The position numbers were made by a program, and so were the translations under genes. Under the pieces are notes generated by a model. The model did not search any database, had not been told where the DNA came from, and saw nothing but the letters and a program-made list of their open reading frames with translations. Positions 47,701-53,100 of a stretch of DNA of 64,000 bases are shown in pieces. Each line of letters begins with the position of its first letter. Within the stretch, counting starts at the first letter, position 1. This stretch comes from Owenia fusiformis (taxonomy: Eukaryota > Annelida > Polychaeta > Sabellida > Oweniidae), in assembly GCA_903813345.2 (NCBI GenBank), contig CAIIXF020000005.1:13955375-14019374 (forward strand), given 5' to 3'.

Positions 47701-49806
47701 AGCTCCTAAAAGGTAGAAGACACTAAATGGTGTAACACTATAAGCTGAATTTTGTCCACATAGAGCATGTGCACAATACTAAAGACATGTAAAATTGAAC
47801 TGTCAAAAGAACTGAAATATACTTACCAGCTCGCCTCTTCCGGAAGTTATGATACGTTATGGTGAAACTACGGTAATTAATTTTAAAATATTGAAAAAAT
47901 CACAAAATACAAGTTCTGAGGTATATATCGCCATTTTTAAGCGAATTAGCCCATACTATGACTATATATTCGCACCCCCATATACAGATATATATAAACT
48001 TCATCTTCACAATAAATTGAGCTTCTTTCAAATTTCCATTTTTTGAGATAAGTGCCATTTTCTTACAATTCAAGCCGTAAAAATAGTTGGAAAGTGCTTC
48101 CCAGTTGAGGTTAATGGTTTTTATACTTACATTAATGTATGGAGCACTTAAAATGTACTTAGAATCGTATAAATAGCTCTATTCTGTGAGATTTATTTTT
48201 GTTTTTATTTTTATATTTTTCTCACCTCATAATTGAAGAGCTCCGCTGTTGATTTACATTCAGTTACACGTATTTCCTTGAAAATTCGCCATGATTGGAA
48301 TAAATGATGGTTGGTTTATGTTTTATTCATTTAGTTTGTATTTGAATCTAGCTACTTAAACACAAAACATGTCTTCATGTTATGCTAAAGAGCAAAGATC
48401 GCGAATTCTAGGTGAAGCCAATTATTTTGCACAAGTCATATCCTGATTGCATCATAGTTACTTTGTACTAGTCACATCCTGATTGCATCAGCCAATTCAC
48501 GTGATTTACAGTTTACACATGGTTTCAATATACATGTTATACTACTTCCGGGTAGGGTAGTGTTTTTTATACTTTAAAAACGAAGCCATTTCGATCAGTT
48601 TTTATAATCCTTGGTAGAACTGAGAGGTATTACAATACATATTTAAATTAATACACATGAGTGTATTTGATGAACTCTCAAAAAATAAAACCCACAATAA
48701 TATCTTTTTTATTCACAATTTCATGTCATTGTTTCTAACAAGTCACCTCTTTCTCTCTTTTCTTTATTTTTGTCAACAGTCAAAATCGGAATTTAAAACT
48801 TGGTTTCTTTACAAGCTCTGCTTCTGTAAATTCTAATAACATGAAAAATGTTAAACCTTACATCCTACACTTATTTGATATGAAATAGGCGATCATTGAT
48901 ACCATTTTTGTGCTGTTAAGTGTGGATCTTTTAATTTTTTAGTCAAACTTGATCGCTGATCTCTGTCGATGTGACGTCACGCATTAAGTATGCACGCATG
49001 GGCAGTACAATACATAAGGCAATATGCCTTAAGGTTCAGCTGGAAAGTAACATTTTGGTAAAAAATTGCTATACCTGCACATGTTATTTTCTGGTACATA
49101 ATTAATTATGAAGGCATGTGTGTATTTCCTTGCTTTTTTCAGGAAAGTATCATTACACTGTCTACTTTTAGTAAACCTGGAAACAGGTCAATGGTAGCTC
49201 CTGTGTTGTCTGGAAACTTTGAAAGAAAATTTGGAAAAACAGGAAGTGTGAAATATCAGAATTCCCTGGAGTTCCCTTTGAACGCCTACCAGATATTCTA
49301 AAAGAAGACAATGTAATGATACTTTCCTGAAAAAAGCAAGGAAATTGATACATGCCTTCATACTTTATTTTGTACCAGAAAATAACATGTGCAGGTATAG
49401 CAATTTTTTACCAAAATGTTACTTTCCAGCTGTACCTTAACAGAGTTTAAGTAAATTTTCACGATCAAAGATGTCGAATTAAGAATAGTCATAATTTTAG
49501 TTGTGGGGGTGATTTGAAAAACTAATATACCATATTATTATAAGCAAACAGTGTTTAATGGAATGAAATATAAACATGTTGCCGTTCTCCTTCTCTATTA
49601 TCGCCCACACGTGAGTTTTATATTTTCCGAAAATTATTAAAATTGTAGAATATCGTCTTACCAGCATTCTGATTGTGAAATCTGTTACGTGCAGCTTGTC
49701 TGTGCTTCTTTATTTCCGGATTACTGCTACTACTTTGGCCTTTTTTCCACCTCTTGCCCTTGTTTTTCTTGGTTTTTGATCCAGATTTTATTTTTCCACC
49801 TGCCAT
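12508..49806 (-). CDS. RRP12: RRP12, ribosomal RNA processing / ribosomal subunit export factor
   Basis: Complete gene of 31 exons, start codon at 49804-49806 and TGA at 12508-12510. Exon lengths sum to 3882 nt (1293 residues plus stop), close to the human protein of about 1297. All junctions are GT-AG, and phases agree from first to last exon. RRP12 is a HEAT-repeat protein that works in the nucleolus and nucleus in 40S and 60S maturation and export with Ran. Sequence hallmarks: N-terminal [20 protein letters not shown]; mid-part [14 protein letters not shown] and [10 protein letters not shown]; acidic/Lys-rich tail; C-terminal [10 protein letters not shown] then [13 protein letters not shown]. 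The span is large (37 kb) because introns hold minisatellites, MITEs and a nested Ig gene. Exons are listed in the four block entries below. Head-to-head with CEP41. Confidence 0.97.
13072..13178 (+). mobile_element. TGTCACCAC-family MITE, copy 1
   Basis: About 107 bp with ends TGTAACCAC and GTAGTGACA. The interior is TGCCATTTGTTACAGA, CAAACACTG, then GTTGGAGACTA. RRP12 intron 29. Same family as 16245-16357, 17057-17196, 39436-39515, 63281-63412 and the remnant at 59810-59833. Confidence 0.6.
14705..15208. repeat. 56-bp tandem array seeded on the RRP12 exon 26 acceptor
   Basis: Nine units start at 14705, 14761, 14817, 14873, 14929, 14985, 15041, 15097 and 15153. The first unit contains the first 27 nt of exon 26 (14705-14731), its real acceptor (minus strand CTTCCAG) and 29 bp of intron. 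The other eight carry CTTCTAG, so the AG is kept and each is a potential decoy 3' splice site followed by exon-like sequence. Confidence 0.95.
16245..16357 (+). mobile_element. TGTCACCAC-family MITE, copy 2
   Basis: About 113 bp in RRP12 intron 24. It starts TGTCACCACTTGCCATCTGT, has an interior of ACCAAC/ACCAAAC repeats, then AAAAAGGTTGGAGACTC, and ends GTGGTGGTAACA. The upstream AACAAGGCATAACATGCAA is shared in complement with the copy at 63281-63412, so the mobile unit may extend further left. Confidence 0.7.
17057..17196 (+). mobile_element. TGTCACCAC-family MITE, copy 3
   Basis: About 140 bp lying immediately 3' of RRP12 exon 22 (intron 22). Ends are TGTCACCAC and GTTGGTGACA; the interior has AACACTGAACACC, CTAACCACC and AAAAGATGGAGACTC. 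The flank ATTAACATGCAAAA matches copies 2 and 5. Confidence 0.7.
17589..17643 (-). repeat. partial duplicate of the RRP12 exon 22 acceptor region
   Basis: About 54 bp nearly identical to 17299-17352: the first 30 or so nt of exon 22, the GTTGTAG acceptor, and the flanking intron. It lies in intron 21, upstream of the real exon in the transcript. No donor follows, so it is a decoy acceptor or pseudo-exon fragment. Confidence 0.85.
18651..18892. mobile_element. inverted-repeat element (foldback)
   Basis: The left arm GACTATCCAGGCTCATGTTA and right end GGCCTGGATAGTC are complementary. GGCTCATGTTAGAAGC and AAGAGATATAATAA are mirrored by GCTTCTAACATGAGC and TTATCATATCTCT. RRP12 intron 19. Non-coding. 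Confidence 0.55.
20154..21986. mobile_element. TIR element with internal 162-bp tandem repeat
   Basis: RRP12 intron 17. Termini ATGTCCCCACCAAGTGGTG (20154) and CACTATGTGGTGGGGACAT (21986) are imperfect inverted repeats. Inside, ACAAGACTT recurs at 20207, 20369, 20531, 20693, 20855, 21017, 21179 and 21341: an exact 162-bp period, about 7.5 units. A GGAC/GACAGACA microsatellite (about 21870-21940) lies just inside the right end. It is a non-autonomous DNA element with a satellite core; no protein is encoded. Confidence 0.75.
21987..23134. other. RRP12 intron 17 remainder, nothing recognised
   Basis: AT-rich sequence without exon-like blocks, clear repeats or RNA genes on either strand. Confidence 0.5.
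25305..25390. mobile_element. 86-bp near-perfect palindrome
   Basis: Arms of 38 nt starting CATCCTCCGAACGCAGGGTT pair with only one mismatch around a 10-nt loop. The flanks AAAAGTTT (25297-25304) and CAAAGTTT (25391-25398) match at 7 of 8 positions and could be a target duplication. It lies in RRP12 intron 15. It could be a tiny foldback MITE or a hairpin-RNA source. Confidence 0.75.
25512..25645. mobile_element. 134-bp inverted-repeat MITE
   Basis: The left arm ATCCTATGATTTT...AATATCATTTTTATCTAC and right arm GTAGATTAAAATGATATTC...AAAATCATAGGAT are complementary over about 55 nt, including GGTGATATTGATAT. RRP12 intron 15. Confidence 0.65.
25652..25920. mobile_element. 269-bp inverted-repeat MITE
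   Basis: Ends ATTATCCTACACTTA and TAAGTGTAGGATAAT are exact complements; the TIR continues through GTGTACTAAATGTATAATA. The core holds mirrored GGAGTATATCG / AATATCCTCC blocks. RRP12 intron 15, 35 bp from exon 15. Confidence 0.7.
26071..27910. other. RRP12 intron 14 with one TIR element
   Basis: About 1.1 kb of this intron is the TIR element at 26267-27407. The rest is AT-rich with no exon or RNA gene visible. Confidence 0.5.
26267..27407. mobile_element. 1.1-kb TIR element, non-coding
   Basis: The left end AAGGGGCGAT and right end ATCGCCCTTT are complementary, and inner TIR blocks TTCTGATAATAATGCTCTCA and TGAGAGCATTTTTATCAGAA pair. It contains a 141-codon minus-strand open frame (26892-27317) with no recognisable domain, probably chance. 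The target duplication is unclear. Confidence 0.55.
28046..30262. repeat. 22-bp minisatellite, about 100 units
   Basis: RRP12 intron 13. Consensus TTGACCATTCACTCTACATTG (plus T), with variant units (ATATTG, CAATGC, TTTGGT). Higher-order structure is visible: a block with CACTGTACATTG, ATTGTTAGACCATTAAATC and CTATTTGGACC recurs at about 28304, 29355 and 29637, the last two 282 bp apart. The array starts about 15 bp from exon 14. Open frames in it are repeat artefacts. Confidence 0.97.
30776..31187. mobile_element. TIR element (about 410 bp)
   Basis: The left end CTTAGGGAAGGCATCAA and right end TTGATGCCTCCCCTTAGTG pair, followed inside by ATGTCGGATC and AAATAAATCTAGT on the left, with complements on the right. 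Poly-G tracts (30834 and 31106) mark mirrored positions. RRP12 intron 13, 35 bp from exon 13. Non-coding. Confidence 0.65.
31385..32535. repeat. 29-bp minisatellite derived from the RRP12 exon 12 donor
   Basis: About 39 degenerate units, plus-strand consensus TACCTTATTTAACATTGGGT then ACAGTTAAA. Read on the transcribed minus strand, each unit gives CAATGTTAAATAAGGTATTT. The true exon 12 end is CATGTTAAACAAG followed by GTAATTTT at 32523-32524, so the array is homologous to the exon edge plus donor. It fills RRP12 intron 12 directly downstream of the real donor. Confidence 0.9.
33567..34360. mobile_element. region of GGGGGTAATTCC repeats, probable nested TIR elements
   Basis: GGGGGTAATTCCAAACA-type blocks occur at about 33570, 33597, 33623, 33803 and 33825, with an inverted one, GAATTACCCCCTGTTTGG, at 34336. 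Between them lies a separate palindromic insert. I read this as a decayed element pair, with weak support for exact borders. Confidence 0.45.
34096..34210. mobile_element. 115-bp palindrome
   Basis: Arms GTTATGTCACTATGACGTGA (and on through AATATGCCT) are almost perfect complements. The inner loop forms another stem from CCCAAATATA and TATATTGGG. No coding role is seen. Confidence 0.65.
34602..34633. repeat. small hairpin CATGGGCTTTCAAG
   Basis: CATGGGCTTTCAAGA followed by TCTCTTGAAAGCCCATG forms a near-perfect palindrome. A second hairpin with the same CATGGGCTTTCA arms occurs at 43923-43963. Confidence 0.55.
35082..35087 (-). terminator. candidate polyadenylation signal of the nested Ig gene
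   Basis: AATAAA on the minus strand, about 32 bp beyond the Ig gene stop codon. Confidence 0.45.
35119..35937 (-). CDS. secreted or surface protein with two immunoglobulin domains, single exon
   Basis: 272 residues from the methionine codon at 35935-35937. That start is chosen because it begins a signal peptide ([20 protein letters not shown]); the frame is open upstream to 36072, with another Met giving 317 residues. Ig domain 1: [19 protein letters not shown], then [15 protein letters not shown] (Cys-Trp-DxGxYxC pattern). Ig domain 2: [24 protein letters not shown], then [11 protein letters not shown]. The last 50 residues include [15 protein letters not shown] but no clear transmembrane helix or GPI signal. 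It is nested in RRP12 intron 10 on the same strand. Being intronless it may be a retrocopy or a recently formed gene. Ligand and role are unknown; molluscs have many such lineage-specific Ig proteins. Confidence 0.72.
   Translation of the reverse strand: MLYLIVRIIGLCSIVSMVHCDNVAVKPSDITVNIGDDVTLPCKLAEGVMHEYVSWYEYITKENGFQIFKSNRPDEVKNPSKFAVDTTDAKYDLKIQDVSLKDAGKYSCKTFQDRQRYPAYVTVYEPPSCDHNSGNNIIEGQSKTLTCDMKYSGYAKPILKWLRNGKEIEVKTSVKEHFASANATFVVSHADNGATFTCNVNSADQPDFVGDQCTITLKWESVTHKQQPDIKHGSSHSSADIVVRSEILILISELASIYGLRLYWNITKSTFS
36073..38621. other. RRP12 intron 10, part upstream of the Ig gene
   Basis: AT-rich, non-coding. The stretch AAAGGCCCCAGGCAAATTTT near 36521 looks like a dispersed repeat edge. 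Inverted arms (37789-38331) are the only structure I can support. Confidence 0.45.
37789..38331. mobile_element. inverted-repeat element, weakly delimited
   Basis: GCGAGTTGTTTGT and TTTTTTCATGCATTTTGCT near 37789-37845 are complementary to AGCGAAATGCATGAAAAACT and CCCAACAACTCGCG near 38293-38328. TTTTTCATCT is mirrored by AGATGAAAAAC. Borders and target duplication are unclear. Confidence 0.45.
39021..39359 (-). mobile_element. TACCCT-family MITE with 9-bp target duplication, copy 1
   Basis: The element spans 39030-39350, flanked by AAGTCAATT and AAGTCAACT (8 of 9 match). On the minus strand it begins TACCCTGCGTGCAGAGTCTA and ends GAATGCAAAGGGTA, the same ends as the copy at 47390-47692. Non-coding; RRP12 intron 9. 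A 9-bp duplication points to Mutator-like transposition. Confidence 0.8.
39436..39515 (+). mobile_element. TGTCACCAC-family MITE, degenerate copy 4
   Basis: The block TGTCACAGATGCC, then CCGAATGCC, AACTTAGGAACAGTAACAAT and GTGATCATGACA resembles the family, with strong decay. RRP12 intron 9. Confidence 0.4.
39661..39775 (-). pseudogene. RRP12: tandem duplicate of RRP12 exon 9 without a donor
   Basis: The 120-bp unit 39541-39660 (exon 9 plus acceptor and flank) is repeated at 39661-39775 with only a handful of differences. The copy keeps the acceptor (TTTCAG at its 5' edge, near 39753) and 92 nt of exon. It lacks the last 7 nt of exon 9 and the GTAAG donor: the frame runs into ATATATTATAATTAG. 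It lies upstream of the true exon in the transcript, so using its acceptor would add an in-frame stop. Confidence 0.9.
42922..43782. mobile_element. long-TIR foldback element A, 9-bp target duplication
   Basis: The element spans 42931-43773 (843 bp), flanked by perfect direct repeats GAACTAGAT (42922-42930 and 43774-43782). The left end is TAGTCAAATAAATCCGACCG and the right end CGGATTTATATGACTA. The two halves are complementary over several hundred bp (TTATTTGGATATTTATTTTT; GGAAAGCGTTTCCCGC-type blocks), so it is nearly one palindrome. No transposase frame. A 9-bp duplication with long TIRs fits a non-autonomous Mutator-like element. Confidence 0.88.
43923..43963. repeat. small hairpin CATGGGCTTTCA
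   Basis: ATCATGGGCTTTCA and TGAAAGCCCATGAT flank a short loop. Same arms as 34602-34633. Confidence 0.5.
44048..46392. mobile_element. long-TIR foldback element B, 9-bp target duplication
   Basis: The element spans 44057-46383 (2327 bp), flanked by perfect CCATTAATA (44048-44056 and 46384-46392). It begins TAGTCATATAAATCCGACCG and ends GGTCAGATTTATATGACTA, the same termini as element A. Its left 730 bp are related in inverted orientation to the whole of element A. The right part (44800-46250) carries unrelated cargo rich in TCCCGCGAA repeats. No transposase is seen. Confidence 0.88.
44805..46245. repeat. TCCCGCGAA-rich repeat cargo inside element B
   Basis: Two clusters (44805-44930 and 45905-46245) of TGTCCCGCGAAATCCCGCGA-type units, about 20-45 bp apart, enclose about 970 bp of AT-rich DNA. 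In translation the units give iterated [10 protein letters not shown] (minus) or CPAKSRE (plus) motifs. The clusters form an imperfect flank pair, so this may be an older insertion. I do not recognise a protein family. Confidence 0.6.
46467..47132. mobile_element. TIR element (about 666 bp)
   Basis: The left end ATCAAAAGACAAATTCTCG and right end CGAGAATTTGTGTTTTGAT are near-exact complements. The TIR continues about 170 bp through GAAATGTTACCGTGTGTCTA and CTGCTAGGTTACA. No coding capacity and no clear target duplication. Confidence 0.7.
47381..47701 (+). mobile_element. TACCCT-family MITE with perfect 9-bp target duplication, copy 2
   Basis: The element spans 47390-47692 (303 bp) between direct repeats CCTTACATA (47381-47389 and 47693-47701). 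Ends: TACCCTGCGTGCAGAG and TGCAAAGGGTA. The interior shares TGACCATATA, CCGACGAAC, CTGATTGG and AAGAAGTGAAGTC with the inverted copy at 39030-39350. Truncated relative at 60490-60571. Confidence 0.88.
49029..49440. mobile_element. TTAA-flanked foldback element
   Basis: Between TTAA (49029-49032) and TTAA (49437-49440) lie arms of about 135 bp: GGTTCAGCTGGAAAGTAACA... and ...TGTTACTTTCCAGCTGTACC. The arms also pair through TTTCAGGAAAGTATCATTAC. The spacer is about 140 bp. It lies about 220 bp from the exon 1 donor in RRP12 intron 1. piggyBac-like by target duplication only. Confidence 0.65.
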
Positions 49807-50115
49807 TTTTCCGTTTTCTATACAAGAACATAAATGTTGGCTATAGCGAGTTTACACTCTTAATATGAACAAATTCTCATTTAAGACTGATTACTTGAAC
49901 AAACAAGTTACTTTCATTGAGGTTTACGCAGAAGATAGAAATTAGTATGAGATCTATCATTTTGAATATGTTGGCTCTATATTTTGTTTGATAAGATAAT
50001 TAATCTGAAAAGATTCTAACGTCACATTGACAGAATATAAATTACCGAACGAATTGTAATATTGAAATGTATCAACGTTCGTAGTTTCAGTGTTTCACAT
50101 AACAACATTTTTAAA
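49807..50115. promoter_or_regulatory. bidirectional promoter region of RRP12 and CEP41
   Basis: 309 bp separate the divergent start codons. A CRE-like TAACGTCA lies near 50018. I see no convincing X-box here, only weak GTTGGCTAT half-sites, and no clear TATA box. Confidence 0.45.
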
Positions 50116-53100
50116 ATGAGTGCAAAATCTTCTTCAAGAAATGCTGATGTGAGTATCATTACGAATAAGTATTAAAGTTCGTTTATTCTGCTATATTCCC
50201 CAAAAACTGGAGATGCAGTTTATAGCAATGTATGAACTATTTGATCACCATGAAGTCTGTTCTTGCTCGTTGATTTTGATTGATTTTTTTCACTCAGTCA
50301 ACTCAATTTGAATTTTCATTAGATCTAGATCTACTCAATCATGCATTACCCCCATAAATGTAGGGTTGATTTTTCAAATCACCACCACAGCTACTTGTGT
50401 ATTGAAATCTTGTAGTTTTAAAACATTGTCACTAAAGTTGGAGACATAATAAACCTCAACCATCAAAAGTTGTCACAATGAGCTAAATTCTATAAAGTTT
50501 GGCCGCGCCTGGAGAGCCTTAAAATTTAAGGCTCTCTAGCCAAAATGCTAAAGAGCCTTAAATTTTAAGGTTCTTTAGCATTTGGGCTAAAGAGCCTTAA
50601 ATTTTAAGGCTCTTTGCATTTTGATAGCCAATTCTGCTAGAGAGCCTTAAAGGAATTCCAGGCGACAGAAATGACGAAATATTGCTTCTGGGACAAGATC
50701 AAACGACTTTGACATATTCTATACCCAACCTATTTTGTAATTTAACAATCAGCACAAATATACATACCATATTAGCAGATATCTGACAAATTCAAAAAGA
50801 AATTTTTTTTGATCGATAAAATCACTGATTATTAAACCGGAAGTGACTTCTCTGAGGTCCGCGAAGATGAAGAAGATGACATATAAAGATTTCAGTCATT
50901 TCAACTAACTTTGCCGTCGATTTGAATGGTTTTAAATGATCTTCTTATGCTTACTATGACTTCTATTAGTAGTGTTTTGACTTCCCCACTTCATAAAAAA
51001 ACATTATCACTTTTTGCTCGACTCATAAATTTACTTCCGGTCTACCGAGAGAAATAAAAGAACCTTTTCAATCCCCAGTCTAAATTTGGCTTTTGAAGGT
51101 TCAAACATCGACTTTGAAAAGTAAATGTTTGTTTGTTTGTTGTTCATGCATATATCGAAAATATATGTATCTGGTTCACCAGAGAAGGTGTAAGACCAGG
51201 CAATCACGTATATAGCCAGAAAAATGTTATTTTTACCATTTTATCCACTATAAATCGCAACGTCCGTTTAGTAAAGATTTTGATGTATAGACATTTATTG
51301 ATGGATTGGAGGCTAGGATAAAAATGTTGTTGTTGTGTTGCATAAGCCGCTGTTTCCTCGACAGTTCACCTCTTGTACTGTAAATTTTCTTTGTGCTGTC
51401 TCATGTGCTTAAATTCTGAGGAAGATCTGAGACTAACATATTTTATGTTAGTCTCAGGAAAGATGCAAAAATATCTCGTCACATGAAAAATTCTAAAATC
51501 AGCATTGAAATCTAATGGGCAATAGATTTGGAAGTGTATTCTGTGATGTCCCTGCATTCACGATAAACATGCGTCAAGATGTGCTGATCTAGAAGAAACA
51601 AGATCCTTTTTCATCCCCTTTTGTCTTCATCATACTTTTTGCCATCTTAAAATGGGATTCCCTGTATTCTCGTGACTATAGCAAAGCCGATACAAGTGAT
51701 TAATTTCATTAAACATTGATGATTGAGTGATGGAGCAAGCCCAAGAATTCTAGAAAAAATTGTGTACATAAAAGTGCTCCAACGGGAATCGAACCCACGC
51801 CGCAGAAGTGGAAAGCGGGCACCCTAACCACTATACCAGAGTGTTATTCCATGGTGGGGCTAATTTTTTTGCAACTGTATACTGATATACATGTGTGAAA
51901 TTTTTAAGTGGAATTCTGGGTTGAAAAACTTTCGAGAGTGTTATTTTATTGTTTAGATGACGAAAACTTCAATAAAAAACAATATAAACACGGATTATTA
52001 ACACAAAGGCTCTCTAGCCAAAACACTATGTTCATAGCTAAATAGCCATAAATTTTAAGGCTCTTTAGCATTTTGGCTAAAGAGCCTTAAATTTTAAGGT
52101 ACTCCAGACACTTCGATAAAGTTTCATGTCTCACTCTCCCAAAGGGGTAGAAAAATAATTCCCGTTCACTCTAAGTAGCACAATAAATGAATCAAAAGCT
52201 TCATACCTGCAAATGATGGATAAATTCCTACCAAATCGAACGAATGTTTTCATGGATCGCCATGTTTGTGATCCAAGGAGGATTGACTCCCAGAATGCAA
52301 CATCAGTAACCTTATTTACTCGTGACAGGTTTCTGGCACGTGCTATGTTGCATTCTGGGATCAAATCCTCCTTGCAGCGTAATCGGGCTCCAAAATCACA
52401 TCAAAATTTGAAGAGTCTGCATTAACATGTGAATATCACTTCAAATTTCTAAGTTCCTATTTGTCATTATGGTCACAAATTCCACTTACTTGTGACAATT
52501 TTGGTCCAAAAATGGCCAAAATCACTTAAAAAGTGCTCAGAATGGTGAAAAACTGCATGATTTTGAAAGATTTTTTGGCCAGGGGGGCCCATCGAACCCC
52601 CCCCCCCCCCCCTGGCTACCCTATCTCAAAGTTGAGGTCAAATCTACATGATACTTTGCAAATATACACTCTAATATATTTCAAATTGTTGGTAAATATA
52701 ATCATAAATGTTACATAAAAATGCTCATCATGCAGGTCTACCTCTTTTGAACTGCAGAATTCTGGAGTTTACCATTGGAATATTTATTACATAACAGTGA
52801 TCTCCCGAGCATTAAATCAAGTGGGCGTAGCACCACCTGATATTTTGAAAATAGGTTTGCAGACTTTGCACCCACCTGAAAATCTATTTGCACCCACTTT
52901 AAAATTAGAAAAATCAAGAAAAATTGGCATTTTAACCAATTTTGGTGTGAATTGTGAAAATGCGAATTTTGCACCCATCTGAGAAAAAATCTTGGAGAGT
53001 TCACTGTATAAAATAATAATCTTGGTAATCTTATGTCAAATATCTATTTATATTATCAAACAATCTCATTTTCTTTTTCAGATTTTGCAAAAGAAAATTC

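Larger units (their letters stand above)
42673..49661. other. RRP12 intron 1, mobile-element nest
   Basis: A 7-kb intron made largely of inverted-repeat elements: 42931-43773, 44057-46383, 46467-47132, 47390-47692 and 49029-49440. The gap 47702-49028 is AT-rich with nothing recognised. No further coding exon is seen on either strand. Confidence 0.6.
38622..49806 (-). other. RRP12: RRP12 exons 1-10
   Basis: Exons: 1, 49662-49806; 2, 42461-42672; 3, 42115-42198; 4, 41745-41821; 5, 41327-41432; 6, 40718-40834; 7, 40278-40416; 8, 40035-40162; 9, 39534-39632; 10, 38622-38713. They encode the basic N-terminus and first HEAT-like helices. Recognisable stretches are [20 protein letters not shown] (exons 2-3), [15 protein letters not shown] (5), [19 protein letters not shown] (7), [15 protein letters not shown] (8) and [11 protein letters not shown] (10). 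The initial methionine is followed by a Lys/Gly-rich tract as in other RRP12 proteins. Intron 1 (7 kb) carries most of the mobile elements. Confidence 0.95.
50492..52124. mobile_element. 1.6-kb element with AAAGAGCCTTAAA palindromes and 9-bp target duplication
   Basis: The element spans 50501-52115 between direct repeats ATAAAGTTT (50492-50500 and 52116-52124). The left end CCTGGAGAGCCTTAAAATTT and right end AAATTTTAAGGTACTCCAG are complementary. Near each end AAAGAGCCTTAAATTTTAAG palindromes repeat (50508-50655 and 52003-52108). CEP41 intron 1. The interior holds a tRNA-like sequence and no transposase. The outer 6-7 bases of the TIR do not match, so borders are moderately certain. Confidence 0.7.

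Noticed and set aside
49116-49353. Two overlapping 61-codon frames on opposite strands with similar peptides
   Set aside because: They mirror each other because the DNA is a palindrome (TTAA-flanked element).
49807-50115. X-box in the RRP12/CEP41 promoter
   Set aside because: Only half-sites such as GTTGGCTAT are present; no paired RRNAAC half at the right spacing.
52592-52611. Poly-C tracts (also near 53408, 54431 and 57029) as functional G-quadruplex sites
   Set aside because: Simple homopolymer runs without the spaced-run pattern; common low-complexity sequence.
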